Part shown: positions 57,311 to 64,000 of the stretch, piece after piece | Numbering within the stretch: the first letter of the stretch is position 1 | How the letters are laid out: every line of letters starts with the position of its first letter | DNA from: Saliniramus fredricksonii | GTDB lineage: Bacteria > Pseudomonadota > Alphaproteobacteria > Rhizobiales > Beijerinckiaceae | NCBI RefSeq assembly: GCF_900094735.1 | Contig: NZ_FMBM01000002.1 | Location: 434,001-498,000, forward strand | Length of the DNA: 64,000 nucleotides | Reading direction: 5' to 3' | Translations under genes and position numbers: made by a program | The notes under the pieces: model-generated | What the model was told of the DNA's origin: nothing | Databases searched by the model: none | Seen by the model: the letters and a program-made list of their open reading frames with translations, nothing else

Positions 57311-57817
57311 ATGATCCGTGCGTGTCGTCAGGCCGCAACCGGGCTGCGCAGGACAGGTGCCGGTGCCGTGCTCACGACCCTCCTGCTCGCCCTGGCGGGC
57401 AGTTCCGCCGCGCTGGCCCAGAACGGCGGCAGCCGGGCCATGCCGGTGACCACCATCACCGTCTATCCCGGCGAGACCATCAAGGAGGGTGTCATCGAAA
57501 TGCGCGAATTCTCCGCCCATGTGCTCGATCGCGCCCCTGCCGTTGCCGATCCTCCCGCGCTGATCGGCAAGGTCGCGCGCCGGACGCTGCTTCCCGGTCA
57601 ACTCGTGCCGCGCAATGCGATCGAAGAGCCGCGTCTCGTCGAACGCGGGCGTTCGGTCCAGGTCGTCTTCGCCGAGGCGGGGATGACGATCATCGGCATC
57701 GCTTCGGCACTGGAGGCGGGTTCCGCCGGCGAGCGGGTGCGTGCGCGCAATCTCGACAGCGGCGTCACCATCGTCGGCACGGTCCAGCCCGACGGCACGT
57801 TGCGGGTCGGAGAATGA
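57311..57817 (+). CDS. flgA: Flagellar P-ring assembly chaperone FlgA
   Basis: FlgA is a periplasmic chaperone for P-ring (FlgI) assembly. The 168-residue protein has a signal peptide (basic start, hydrophobic VLTTLLLALAGSSAALA, cleavage near AQN), then the SAF-like domain with VTTITVYPGETIKEG, RTLLPGQLVPRNAIEEPRLV and the C-terminal VRARNLDSGVTIVGTVQPDG. The stop overlaps the flgI start (ATGA), which makes functional sense because the chaperone and its client are co-translated. Confidence 0.93.
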   Translation: MIRACRQAATGLRRTGAGAVLTTLLLALAGSSAALAQNGGSRAMPVTTITVYPGETIKEGVIEMREFSAHVLDRAPAVADPPALIGKVARRTLLPGQLVPRNAIEEPRLVERGRSVQVVFAEAGMTIIGIASALEAGSAGERVRARNLDSGVTIVGTVQPDGTLRVGE

Positions 57818-59004
57818 GAATGCATGAACGATTTGCCGTACTTCGCGCAGCCTGCGCAGCGCCCGCCCGTGAACGCTTGCGGCGGTGCGCGATGCTGCTC
57901 GTCGCCGGTCTGGTGCTCGCGCTCGGCGATCCGCTCGCCGTCGCCGCCGACCAGGTGCAGCGGGACGGGACACGGATCAAGGACGTGACCACGCTCAAGG
58001 GCATGCGCGACAACCAGCTTGTCGGCTACGGCCTCGTGATCGGCCTGCCCGGCACCGGCGACACAATGCGCAACTCGCCCTTTACCGAGCAATCCCTGCG
58101 CTCGATGCTCGACCGGATGGGCATCAATGTCGATAACACACTGCGCGCGCGCAATGTCGCGGCGGTCGTCGTCACGGCCAATCTGCCGCCCTTTGCCGGT
58201 CGCGGTGCGCGCATCGACGTCTCCGTCGGATCGCTGGGCGATGCTCGTGCACTCAACGGTGGTACGCTGGTGGTCACGCCGCTGATGGGCGGCGACGGGC
58301 AGGTCTATGCCGTGGCACAAGGCGCCGTCTCCGTCTCCGGATTCGAGGCGGCGGGGGATGCCGCGCTGGTTGCGCAGGGTGTGCCGACCGCCGGGCGCAT
58401 CGCCAACGGCGCGCTGATCGAGCGCGAACTGCCCGACCAGTTCCGCGACATGCGCAGCCTGCTCCTCGAATTGCGCAACCCGGATTTTCGCACCGCCGTT
58501 TCCATCGCCGACGCGATCAATGACTATTCGCTGGCCCGCTGGGGTGAGCGTACTGCGGTGGAGCGTGATTTCCGCACGGTTTTCGTGCGCCAGCCCGAGC
58601 GGATCAGCCCGATGCGCTTTCTCGCCGAGATCGGTGAACTCGCGATCACGCCGGATACCCCGGCGCGGGTGGTGATCGACGAGGGGACCGGTACGGTCGT
58701 GATCGGCCAGAACGTGCAGATTTCCACCGTTGCCGTCACCCATGGCAATATCTCGGTGCGCATTACCGAGCGCCCCTTCGCCGATCAGCCCAACCCGCTG
58801 AGTCTCGGTGAGACGGTCGTGCTGCCCGATACCGAAATCGAGGCGCAGGAGGAGGGCGGTCAGCTCGCCATCATCGGCGGTGCCGATCTGCAGACGCTGG
58901 TGCGCGGGCTCAACCAGATCGGGCTCAAGCCGATGGGCATCATCGCCATCCTGCAGGCGATCAAGACGGCAGGTGCGCTTCAGGCGGATCTTGTGGTTCA
59001 GTGA
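57814..59004 (+). CDS. flgI: Flagellar P-ring protein FlgI
   Basis: FlgI polymerises into the periplasmic P ring around the rod. The 396-residue precursor has a signal peptide (AMLLVAGLVLALGDPLAVAA), then RIKDVTTLKGMRDNQLVGYGLVIGLPGTGD, LKARNVAAVVVTANLPPFA-like (here LRARNVAAVVVTANLPP), PTAGRIANGALIERELP, VVIGQNVQISTVAVTHGNISVRI and the C-terminal ALQADLVVQ. I use the ATG at 57814 overlapping flgA; another ATG six bases on is possible. FlgH, the L-ring protein often next, is not encoded here; fliN follows on the other strand. Confidence 0.97.
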   Translation: MRMHERFAVLRAACAAPARERLRRCAMLLVAGLVLALGDPLAVAADQVQRDGTRIKDVTTLKGMRDNQLVGYGLVIGLPGTGDTMRNSPFTEQSLRSMLDRMGINVDNTLRARNVAAVVVTANLPPFAGRGARIDVSVGSLGDARALNGGTLVVTPLMGGDGQVYAVAQGAVSVSGFEAAGDAALVAQGVPTAGRIANGALIERELPDQFRDMRSLLLELRNPDFRTAVSIADAINDYSLARWGERTAVERDFRTVFVRQPERISPMRFLAEIGELAITPDTPARVVIDEGTGTVVIGQNVQISTVAVTHGNISVRITERPFADQPNPLSLGETVVLPDTEIEAQEEGGQLAIIGGADLQTLVRGLNQIGLKPMGIIAILQAIKTAGALQADLVVQ

Positions 59005-59029
59005 TGCCGTGAGGCATTACGGCGCCGCT

Positions 59030-59344
59030 TCAGCTCTGCTCAGGCGGCGTTTCCATCGCCGCCTGGGCCGCGACGGCGCCATCGCCGATGGTCACGCCCT
59101 TGTCGCGCACCAGAGTCGGCTTGGGGATGATCTCGGTGATCTCGACCTGGATGCGTGTGCCGGTCACGATGATGTGGCCGCGCGCGATCGGGTGATCATT
59201 GGCGAGGATCTCGACCTTGTCGTCATCGCTCTGGTCCAGCTCGATCACGGCACCGCGCCCCATGCGCAACAGCATGTGTACCGGCATCTGCCGGCGACCC
59301 AGCACGACCTTGAGATCAACATTGAGACCATCGATACTCGGCAC
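59030..59344 (-). CDS. fliN: Flagellar motor switch protein FliN (SpoA domain)
   Basis: FliN is a C-ring component that helps in switching and export. The 104-residue protein is essentially one SpoA domain: VDLKVVLGRRQMPVHMLLRMGRGAVIELDQSDDDKVEI (landmarks LRMGRGAVIEL), followed by LANDHPIARGHIIV and VEITEI. It has a short C-terminal extension of about 30 residues. The start is GTG at 59342-59344 after a GGGG-rich site. It converges on flgI with a 25-base gap, so it belongs to a separate transcript from the rod/P-ring operon. Confidence 0.92.
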   Translation of the reverse strand: MPSIDGLNVDLKVVLGRRQMPVHMLLRMGRGAVIELDQSDDDKVEILANDHPIARGHIIVTGTRIQVEITEIIPKPTLVRDKGVTIGDGAVAAQAAMETPPEQS

Positions 59345-59461
59345 GTCTACCCCACCCGTTTCCTGCTTCCGGCGATGGACGTCCCTTGTGGACGTTCCCT
59401 GCCGCGTGCCTTAACTAGAAGCGCTCAGGCAAGTCCAACCTGATCAGAACAGGGTGAACCA

Positions 59462-60175
59462 TTGGTTAACACGCGCGCCGATGCCGCCGCTTCCTTCCTG
59501 CCGCAAGCAGGCTCGCCCCCGATCGACTGGGTGGTGAGCGAGGGGCTCGTCGATTACCAGCAGGCGGTTACGGCGATGGAGGCGCGTGCGGCGCGAATCG
59601 CTGCCGGTGAGGCGCGCGAATGCATCTGGCTGCTGGAGCATCCGCCACTCTACACAGCGGGCACCTCCGCCCGCGAGAGCGATCTCGTCGCGCGCGAGCG
59701 CTTTCCGGTCTACGCCTCGGGGCGGGGCGGGCAATATACCTATCACGGGCCCGGCCAGCGCGTGGCCTATGTCATGCTCGATCTGAACCGCCGCACGCCG
59801 GATCTGCGCCGATACGTCTCGGCGCTGGAAGCCTGGCTGATCGGGACGCTGGCCCGGTTCAACATTCGCGGCGAGCGCCGCGAGGATCGCGTCGGTGTCT
59901 GGGTGCGCCGCCCCGACAAGGGCCCGAGCGTCGAGGACAAGATCGCCGCGATCGGCATCCGCGTGCGCCGCTGGGTCAGTTTCCACGGCGTGAGCCTGAA
60001 CGTCGAACCCGATCTCGATCATTTCACCGGCATCGTCCCCTGCGGCATCACCGAACACGGCGTCACCAGCCTCGTCGATCTCGGCTACCCGGTGACGATG
60101 CCGGAGGTCGACGCGGTCATGCGCGCGCAATGCGAAGAGATTTTCGGGGCTACTCTGTCAGTGCAGGCGAATTGA
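59462..60175 (+). CDS. lipB: Octanoyl-[ACP]:protein octanoyltransferase
   Basis: LipB moves octanoyl from ACP to lipoyl domains such as that of SucB encoded here, for conversion to lipoate by LipA. The 237-residue protein has [39 protein letters not shown], the catalytic Lys in [24 protein letters not shown] and the catalytic Cys in [15 protein letters not shown]. The start appears to be TTG at 59462 (AGGGTGA six bases before); no better start lies upstream. Its 3' end overlaps the convergent unknown gene by 26 bases. Confidence 0.94.
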   Translation: MVNTRADAAASFLPQAGSPPIDWVVSEGLVDYQQAVTAMEARAARIAAGEARECIWLLEHPPLYTAGTSARESDLVARERFPVYASGRGGQYTYHGPGQRVAYVMLDLNRRTPDLRRYVSALEAWLIGTLARFNIRGERREDRVGVWVRRPDKGPSVEDKIAAIGIRVRRWVSFHGVSLNVEPDLDHFTGIVPCGITEHGVTSLVDLGYPVTMPEVDAVMRAQCEEIFGATLSVQAN

Positions 60176-60941
60176 GGGGGTGGGCCGGTTTGGGTCCGAC
60201 GCTCGATGTTGGGACAATGCCGGGTGTTTCGCGCAGAACCGCTTCTCCGACGAGTGCATTCTCGAAACCACGAAGCGGGAGATTAAGGCCGATCAGCATG
60301 TAGCGCTGATCTTCCTCGTTTGCGGCCGCAGGCGGTGCTTCGATTACCCCCTCGTCAACGAGCTGCCGAACGAGTGCGCCATAAATTTCATTCACGTCGA
60401 TCTCTGCATTGCGAATGCGCGCTTCCGTCATCCCTTTCCACGCAAGATCCCAGGAACGTCGCCCAAAGTCATGCGCTTGGGTAAAGAAGAGACTTCCCGG
60501 GGCACCCCCCAGCGGTTCTGCGTCATCGGTCGCCGCCGCCGACTCCAGTGAAACAGGGGCGATCAGATCCAGAAGTTCGATGCGCGCGACTCGATGCGAG
60601 CGAGAAACACCGTCGATGAAACGGGTTATCTCTTTGACGGTCGCTTCGTCGGCTTGTTCGAGATCAACCAACGGCAACCGATAAAAATGAAGTGGAGCAT
60701 CCGGCTTGGTGCCCAGACCGGCAGTGTAGAGCGCCGCCTCCAGGGCCAAATTCTCGGACGGTTTGCTCAACTGGACATGCTCGCGCGGCATATACCAAAG
60801 AATTCCATCATTTGAGGACTGGAAGTTGTCCGAGGCATGTGCAGGCGCGTTGCAAGCAATGGCAAGAGCGAATACCAACCCCGCGCGCGATAGCGGTGTT
60901 GTGCAATTTTGGGTGACCGGCATCAATGTCGCGATACCCAT
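60150..60941 (-). CDS. Secreted protein of unknown function
   Basis: This 263-residue protein has a Sec signal peptide (hydrophobic [18 protein letters not shown], cleavage near residue 36). The mature part has no motif that I recognise; it is Glu/Asp- and Ala-rich, with helices such as [17 protein letters not shown] and [20 protein letters not shown]. Codon use is more AT-rich than in lipB and tyrC on either side, suggesting acquisition. It follows a small membrane-protein gene by 18 bases on the same strand, so the two are probably one transcript. Its last 26 bases overlap the end of lipB in the opposite direction. Confidence 0.7.
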   Translation of the reverse strand: MGIATLMPVTQNCTTPLSRAGLVFALAIACNAPAHASDNFQSSNDGILWYMPREHVQLSKPSENLALEAALYTAGLGTKPDAPLHFYRLPLVDLEQADEATVKEITRFIDGVSRSHRVARIELLDLIAPVSLESAAATDDAEPLGGAPGSLFFTQAHDFGRRSWDLAWKGMTEARIRNAEIDVNEIYGALVRQLVDEGVIEAPPAAANEEDQRYMLIGLNLPLRGFENALVGEAVLRETPGIVPTSSVGPKPAHPLNSPALTE

Positions 60942-60959
60942 TTTCCAACGGCCTCCAAG

Positions 60960-61418
60960 TCAACTCAAAGCGATCTTCCCCAAGCTCAGCATCAATATGG
61001 GCAACGCGCTTCCTGCAATCAAGAGTGTCAGTGGGCCGCGTCTCGTCAGGCTTCGAGCGATGACGTAGCTATAAACAACCAAAGCCGTCAAAATGATGAC
61101 GATGAACGCACAGAGAATTATCGAGCCGCTCTCCGAGCGGAACAGGCCGAAATATGATTCTGCTCCAACGAACAGTGGAACGACACCCGTCGCTGCTGCA
61201 GGCGATCCGACCGGTGCAAAACCGTGACCGTATCCGAATACGATGATCAAGGTAATGAACAACCCGCCGGCGAAGGCGAAGCCCATCCGCTCTTGGAATG
61301 TTTTCGGAATTGTATCGCGATCTTCCTTTGGCAATGCCCTGTCGACCAACCGGTTGATTACCTCTCCGAAGGCATCTGATAATCCAGCCACCACTCGCCA
61401 TCCATGTCCGAATCGCAT
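60960..61418 (-). CDS. Small integral membrane protein of unknown function
   Basis: This 152-residue protein has an N-terminal amphipathic region (SDAFGEVINRLVDRALPKEDRDTIP) and three likely membrane segments: MGFAFAGGLFITLIIVFGYG, ILCAFIVIILTALVVYSYVIA and LTLLIAGSALPILMLSLGK. I do not recognise a family. Lower GC than the flanking lipB and tyrC genes and an AT-rich upstream stretch (61419-61460) mark it as part of a short acquired insert with the downstream secreted protein. A joint envelope function is only a guess. Confidence 0.65.
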   Translation of the reverse strand: MRFGHGWRVVAGLSDAFGEVINRLVDRALPKEDRDTIPKTFQERMGFAFAGGLFITLIIVFGYGHGFAPVGSPAAATGVVPLFVGAESYFGLFRSESGSIILCAFIVIILTALVVYSYVIARSLTRRGPLTLLIAGSALPILMLSLGKIALS

Positions 61419-61468
61419 CGGCTTGAGTATAGCTATTTATAATTGAATTTTCTAGAAAATACGCCTCT

Positions 61469-62416
61469 CTAATCCTTCCCTGGCCGCCTCCCGAAATCCG
61501 GGGCGTCCGTCTCCTGGCCGAGATCGATGATCGAGCGGCGGATGGAGCGGGTGCGGGAGAACAGGTCGTAGAGCGCGTCGCCGTCATCCCAGCGGATGGC
61601 GCGGGCAAGCGCGGCGAGGTCTTCGTTGAAGCGCGAGATCATCTCCAGCACGGCTTCCTTGTTGTTGAGGAAGACGTCGCGCCACATGGTCGGATCGGAG
61701 GCCGCGATGCGGGTGAAGTCACGGAAACCGCCGGCGGAGAACTTGATCACCTCCGACTGCGTCACCTGCTCGAGATCCGCCGCCGTGCCGACGATGTTGT
61801 AGGCGATCAGATGCGGCACGTGGCTGGTGATGGCGAGCACCAGATCGTGATGCGGCGCGCTCATGAACTCGATGCGCGCGCCCATGCCTTCCCAGAATTC
61901 CTGCAACCGCGCGACCGCGGCCGGATCGACGCCATAGGCCGGCGTCAGGATGCACCAGCGCTCATGGAAGAGCGTCGCAAAGCCGGCATCCGGGCCGGAT
62001 TGCTCGGTGCCGGCGACCGGGTGGCCGGGGATGAAATGCGCATGCGCCGGCAGATGCGGCTCCATGCTTGCCACCACCGCGCCCTTGACCGAGCCGACAT
62101 CGGTGACGATCACGCCCTCGCGCAGGCTGGCCGCCATCTGTTTCGCAACCGGCCCGCAGGCGCCGACGGGCACGCAGAGGATGACGAGATCGCAGCCCTT
62201 CACGCCCTCGGCCACATCGCTGAAGATCGCATCGGCGAGGCCGAGCGCATCGACCCGCGCGGCCACTTCCGTGTCACGGTCGATCGCCACGATGCTGCCG
62301 GCGAGGTTCTTCTGGCGCACGGCATGGGCGATCGAGGAGCCGATCAGGCCGATCCCGATGATCGCCACGCGCTCGAAGAGCGGTGTTTCGAGCGGGTCGC
62401 CGAGACGTTCAGGCAT
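61469..62416 (-). CDS. tyrC: Prephenate/arogenate dehydrogenase
   Basis: This NAD(P)-dependent enzyme oxidatively decarboxylates prephenate or arogenate towards tyrosine. The 315-residue protein has the Rossmann motif [62 protein letters not shown] with the catalytic His and [13 protein letters not shown]. No ACT or chorismate mutase domain is fused. The start overlaps the hisC end by eight bases; a hisC-tyrC pair is common in Hyphomicrobiales, where the aminotransferase can serve both pathways. Symbol by context; tyrA would also be acceptable. Confidence 0.93.
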   Translation of the reverse strand: MPERLGDPLETPLFERVAIIGIGLIGSSIAHAVRQKNLAGSIVAIDRDTEVAARVDALGLADAIFSDVAEGVKGCDLVILCVPVGACGPVAKQMAASLREGVIVTDVGSVKGAVVASMEPHLPAHAHFIPGHPVAGTEQSGPDAGFATLFHERWCILTPAYGVDPAAVARLQEFWEGMGARIEFMSAPHHDLVLAITSHVPHLIAYNIVGTAADLEQVTQSEVIKFSAGGFRDFTRIAASDPTMWRDVFLNNKEAVLEMISRFNEDLAALARAIRWDDGDALYDLFSRTRSIRRSIIDLGQETDAPDFGRRPGKD

Positions 62417-63530
62417 GGACAGGCGCCTCCGCGTGCATGAATTCCGTCAGCGCGTTGATCACCAGCCGATTGGCTTCCTCCGTGCCGATCGACAGCCGCA
62501 GCGCATGCGGCAGGCCGTAACCTTCCATGCGGCGCAGGATCAGCCCGCGCGCGGTGAGATATTCATCGGCCTCGCGCGCGGTGCGCCCCGGCATGTCGGG
62601 GAAATGCACCAGCAGGAAATTCGCCACGCTCGGCGTCACGGTGAGGCCGAGCCGGGCGAGGTCGCGGGTGAGGATCTCCAGCCAGGTGTCGTTATGCGAC
62701 ACGGCCTGCGCGACATGCCCGTCATCGGCAATGGCCGCAGCGCCGGCGGCGAGAGCGGCGGCGTTGACGTTGAAGGGCGGGCGGATGCGGTTGACGATAT
62801 CGACGACATGCTCCGGCGCCACCATCCAGCCCAGACGCAGGGCGGCGAGCCCGTGGATCTTGGAGAAGGTGCGCGTCATCACCACGTTCTCGCTGGTCAT
62901 GACCAGTTCGAGCCCGGCAGCGTAATCGTTGCGACGCACATATTCCGCATAAGCCGCGTCGAGCACGAGCAGGACCTGCGGCGGCAGGCCCGCATGCAGG
63001 CGCTTGATCTCGTCGAAGGGCAGATAGGTACCCGTCGGATTGTTGGGATTGGCCAGGTAGACGATCTTGGTGCGCGGTGTCACCGCCGCCAGAATGGCAT
63101 CGACATCGGCGGTGAAATCCTGTTCCGGCGCGATCACCGGCACGCCGCCCGCCGCCAGGATGGCGATACGGTAGACGAGGAAGCCGTGGGTGCAATAGAT
63201 GCCCTCGTCGCCCGGATTCATGTAGGCATTGGTGACCATGGCCAGCAATTCGTCCGAGCCGTTGCCGCAGACGATGCGGGCGGGATCGAGGCCGAATTTG
63301 TGGGCGATGGCGTCGCGCAGGGCATTGGCGCCGCCATCGGGATAAAGCGCAAGCTTGCCCATCACCGCCTCCGCCGCCGCGAGCGCCTTCGGCGAAGGGC
63401 CGAGCGGGGTCTCGTTCGAGGAGAGCTTGTGCACGGTCACGCCGGGAGGCGCCTTGCTCTTGCCGGGCGCATAGGCCTCGATCGACATCAATCCCTGGCG
63501 TGGTAACGGACGTGCGGTCATCGTCTTCAT
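62409..63530 (-). CDS. hisC: Histidinol-phosphate aminotransferase
   Basis: This fold-type I PLP enzyme converts imidazole-acetol phosphate to histidinol phosphate, and related copies also act on aromatic keto acids. The 373-residue protein has [64 protein letters not shown] and the PLP Lys in [17 protein letters not shown], plus the C-terminal [12 protein letters not shown] with the substrate Arg. Pairing with tyrC suggests that it may serve tyrosine/phenylalanine transamination as well. It is divergent from prfA. Confidence 0.95.
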   Translation of the reverse strand: MKTMTARPLPRQGLMSIEAYAPGKSKAPPGVTVHKLSSNETPLGPSPKALAAAEAVMGKLALYPDGGANALRDAIAHKFGLDPARIVCGNGSDELLAMVTNAYMNPGDEGIYCTHGFLVYRIAILAAGGVPVIAPEQDFTADVDAILAAVTPRTKIVYLANPNNPTGTYLPFDEIKRLHAGLPPQVLLVLDAAYAEYVRRNDYAAGLELVMTSENVVMTRTFSKIHGLAALRLGWMVAPEHVVDIVNRIRPPFNVNAAALAAGAAAIADDGHVAQAVSHNDTWLEILTRDLARLGLTVTPSVANFLLVHFPDMPGRTAREADEYLTARGLILRRMEGYGLPHALRLSIGTEEANRLVINALTEFMHAEAPVHA

Positions 63531-63717
63531 CTTTCGGCTTCAAGGCGCGATACGCCGTGATGGGCGCGCGTCTTCCTAGCGCAGCTTGCCGCGGATTTCA
63601 CGCATAAAGCTGACGAAAACCCGGGCAAATCGTCCCGGTGGTGCGGGTATCATGCCACGACGCGGCTTGCTTCGTGTCCCGGCTTGGGTCATGACGGGCG
63701 CGAGCGGTACGAGAACC

Positions 63718-64000
63718 ATGACGAGCGCAATTCCCGACGACCATCTGCCACGCGAACGCCTCGACGCCGTCGTCGACAGGCATGCCGTGCTCACCGCGAC
63801 TCTGGCCTCCGGCCCGGATGCCGAGACCTTCGTCAGGCTTTCACGAGAACTCGCCGAGCTCGAACCGGTGGTGGAGGCGGTCAGGGCCTACCGCGCCATC
63901 CGCGAGGAGCTCGACGGCGTCGAGGCGCTGCTCGATGACCCGCAGACCGATCGCGAGATGCGGGCCCTGGCCGAGGAGGAGCGCGGCGCGGCACGCGCGC
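63718..64000 (+). CDS. prfA: Peptide chain release factor 1, N-terminal part
   Basis: This is the beginning of RF1, which reads UAA and UAG stop codons. Only 94 residues lie in the window; they match the RF1 N-terminal domain, with LPRERLDAVVDRHAVL, LSRELAELEPVVEAVRAYRAI and the DPQTDREMRALAEEE helix. The frame is open to the window edge. The ATG at 63718 is the likelier start because homology begins shortly after; an in-frame ATG at 63691 is possible and neither has a strong ribosome-binding site. prmC, the RF methyltransferase gene, is expected soon after. Confidence 0.9.
   Translation, partial: MTSAIPDDHLPRERLDAVVDRHAVLTATLASGPDAETFVRLSRELAELEPVVEAVRAYRAIREELDGVEALLDDPQTDREMRALAEEERGAARA

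Overview
The window is chromosomal DNA of a GC-rich alphaproteobacterium, most likely Hyphomicrobiales in or near the Methylobacteriaceae/Salinarimonadaceae (an inference from gene content, not a placement). Supporting clues are metX-metW with overlapping stop/start, trcR (DUF1013) beside pgsA-moaD-moaE, rpsT-dnaA-dnaN-recF, an mdh-sucC-sucD-sucA-sucB-lpdA TCA block, flgB-flgC-fliE-flgG-flgA-flgI, and the small subunit of a heterodimeric methylmalonyl-CoA mutase. I found no tRNA, rRNA, CRISPR array or insertion sequence.

Layout. 1-11.7 kb: end of rlmE, an ECF sigma gene divergent from an exported DUF4168 protein, a lipoprotein, metXW, mutA, an EamA transporter, mccB, moaE/moaD, pgsA and trcR. 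11.9-17 kb: the ligA region, which is compositionally mosaic. A two-gene FRG-domain unit sits before ligA. The 5' half of ligA is GC-rich, but its 3' half and the following DEDDh exonuclease gene are AT-rich, and GC-rich sequence resumes exactly in a BRCT-coding segment that looks like the displaced original end of ligA, now fused to the exonuclease. 17.1-24.0 kb: a compact, unidentified biosynthetic cluster (HemK-like methyltransferase, GNAT protein, asparagine synthetase-like amidotransferase, acyl carrier protein, AMP-forming ligase, NAD-synthase-like amidase). 24.1-30.4 kb: a hydrolase, two MFS transporters, a LysE exporter, an enoyl-CoA hydratase and a PLP dehydratase.

30.4-36 kb: replication and translation core (rpsT, dnaA, dnaN, recF) with an 880-base gap before dnaA that is a weak origin candidate. 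36-41.3 kb: RNA modification and housekeeping (tadA, a pseudouridine synthase with a very long repetitive tail, rsmD, moeB, a GST, rpsD). 41.7-44.2 kb: a two-receiver regulator with one dead receiver and an EF-hand/DUF4114-like protein. 44.3-54.3 kb: the TCA block on the minus strand, interrupted between sucC and sucD by a VapBC toxin-antitoxin pair with a 13-bp-arm palindrome, and carrying a GC-rich palindromic repeat between sucB and lpdA. 54.5-59.3 kb: a TetR regulator and a flagellar rod/P-ring operon with an opposing fliN. 59.4-64 kb: lipB, a two-gene low-GC insert of unknown function, tyrC, hisC and the start of prfA.

Functional links: moaD, moaE and moeB give the molybdopterin synthase and its activating enzyme; sucA, sucB and lpdA supply a whole 2-oxoglutarate dehydrogenase complex, with lipB making its lipoyl cofactor; metX and metW act in methionine synthesis; hisC and tyrC act on histidine and aromatic amino acids. 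The most unusual feature is the rebuilt ligA locus, followed by the unidentified amide-forming cluster and the toxin-antitoxin insertion in the suc operon.
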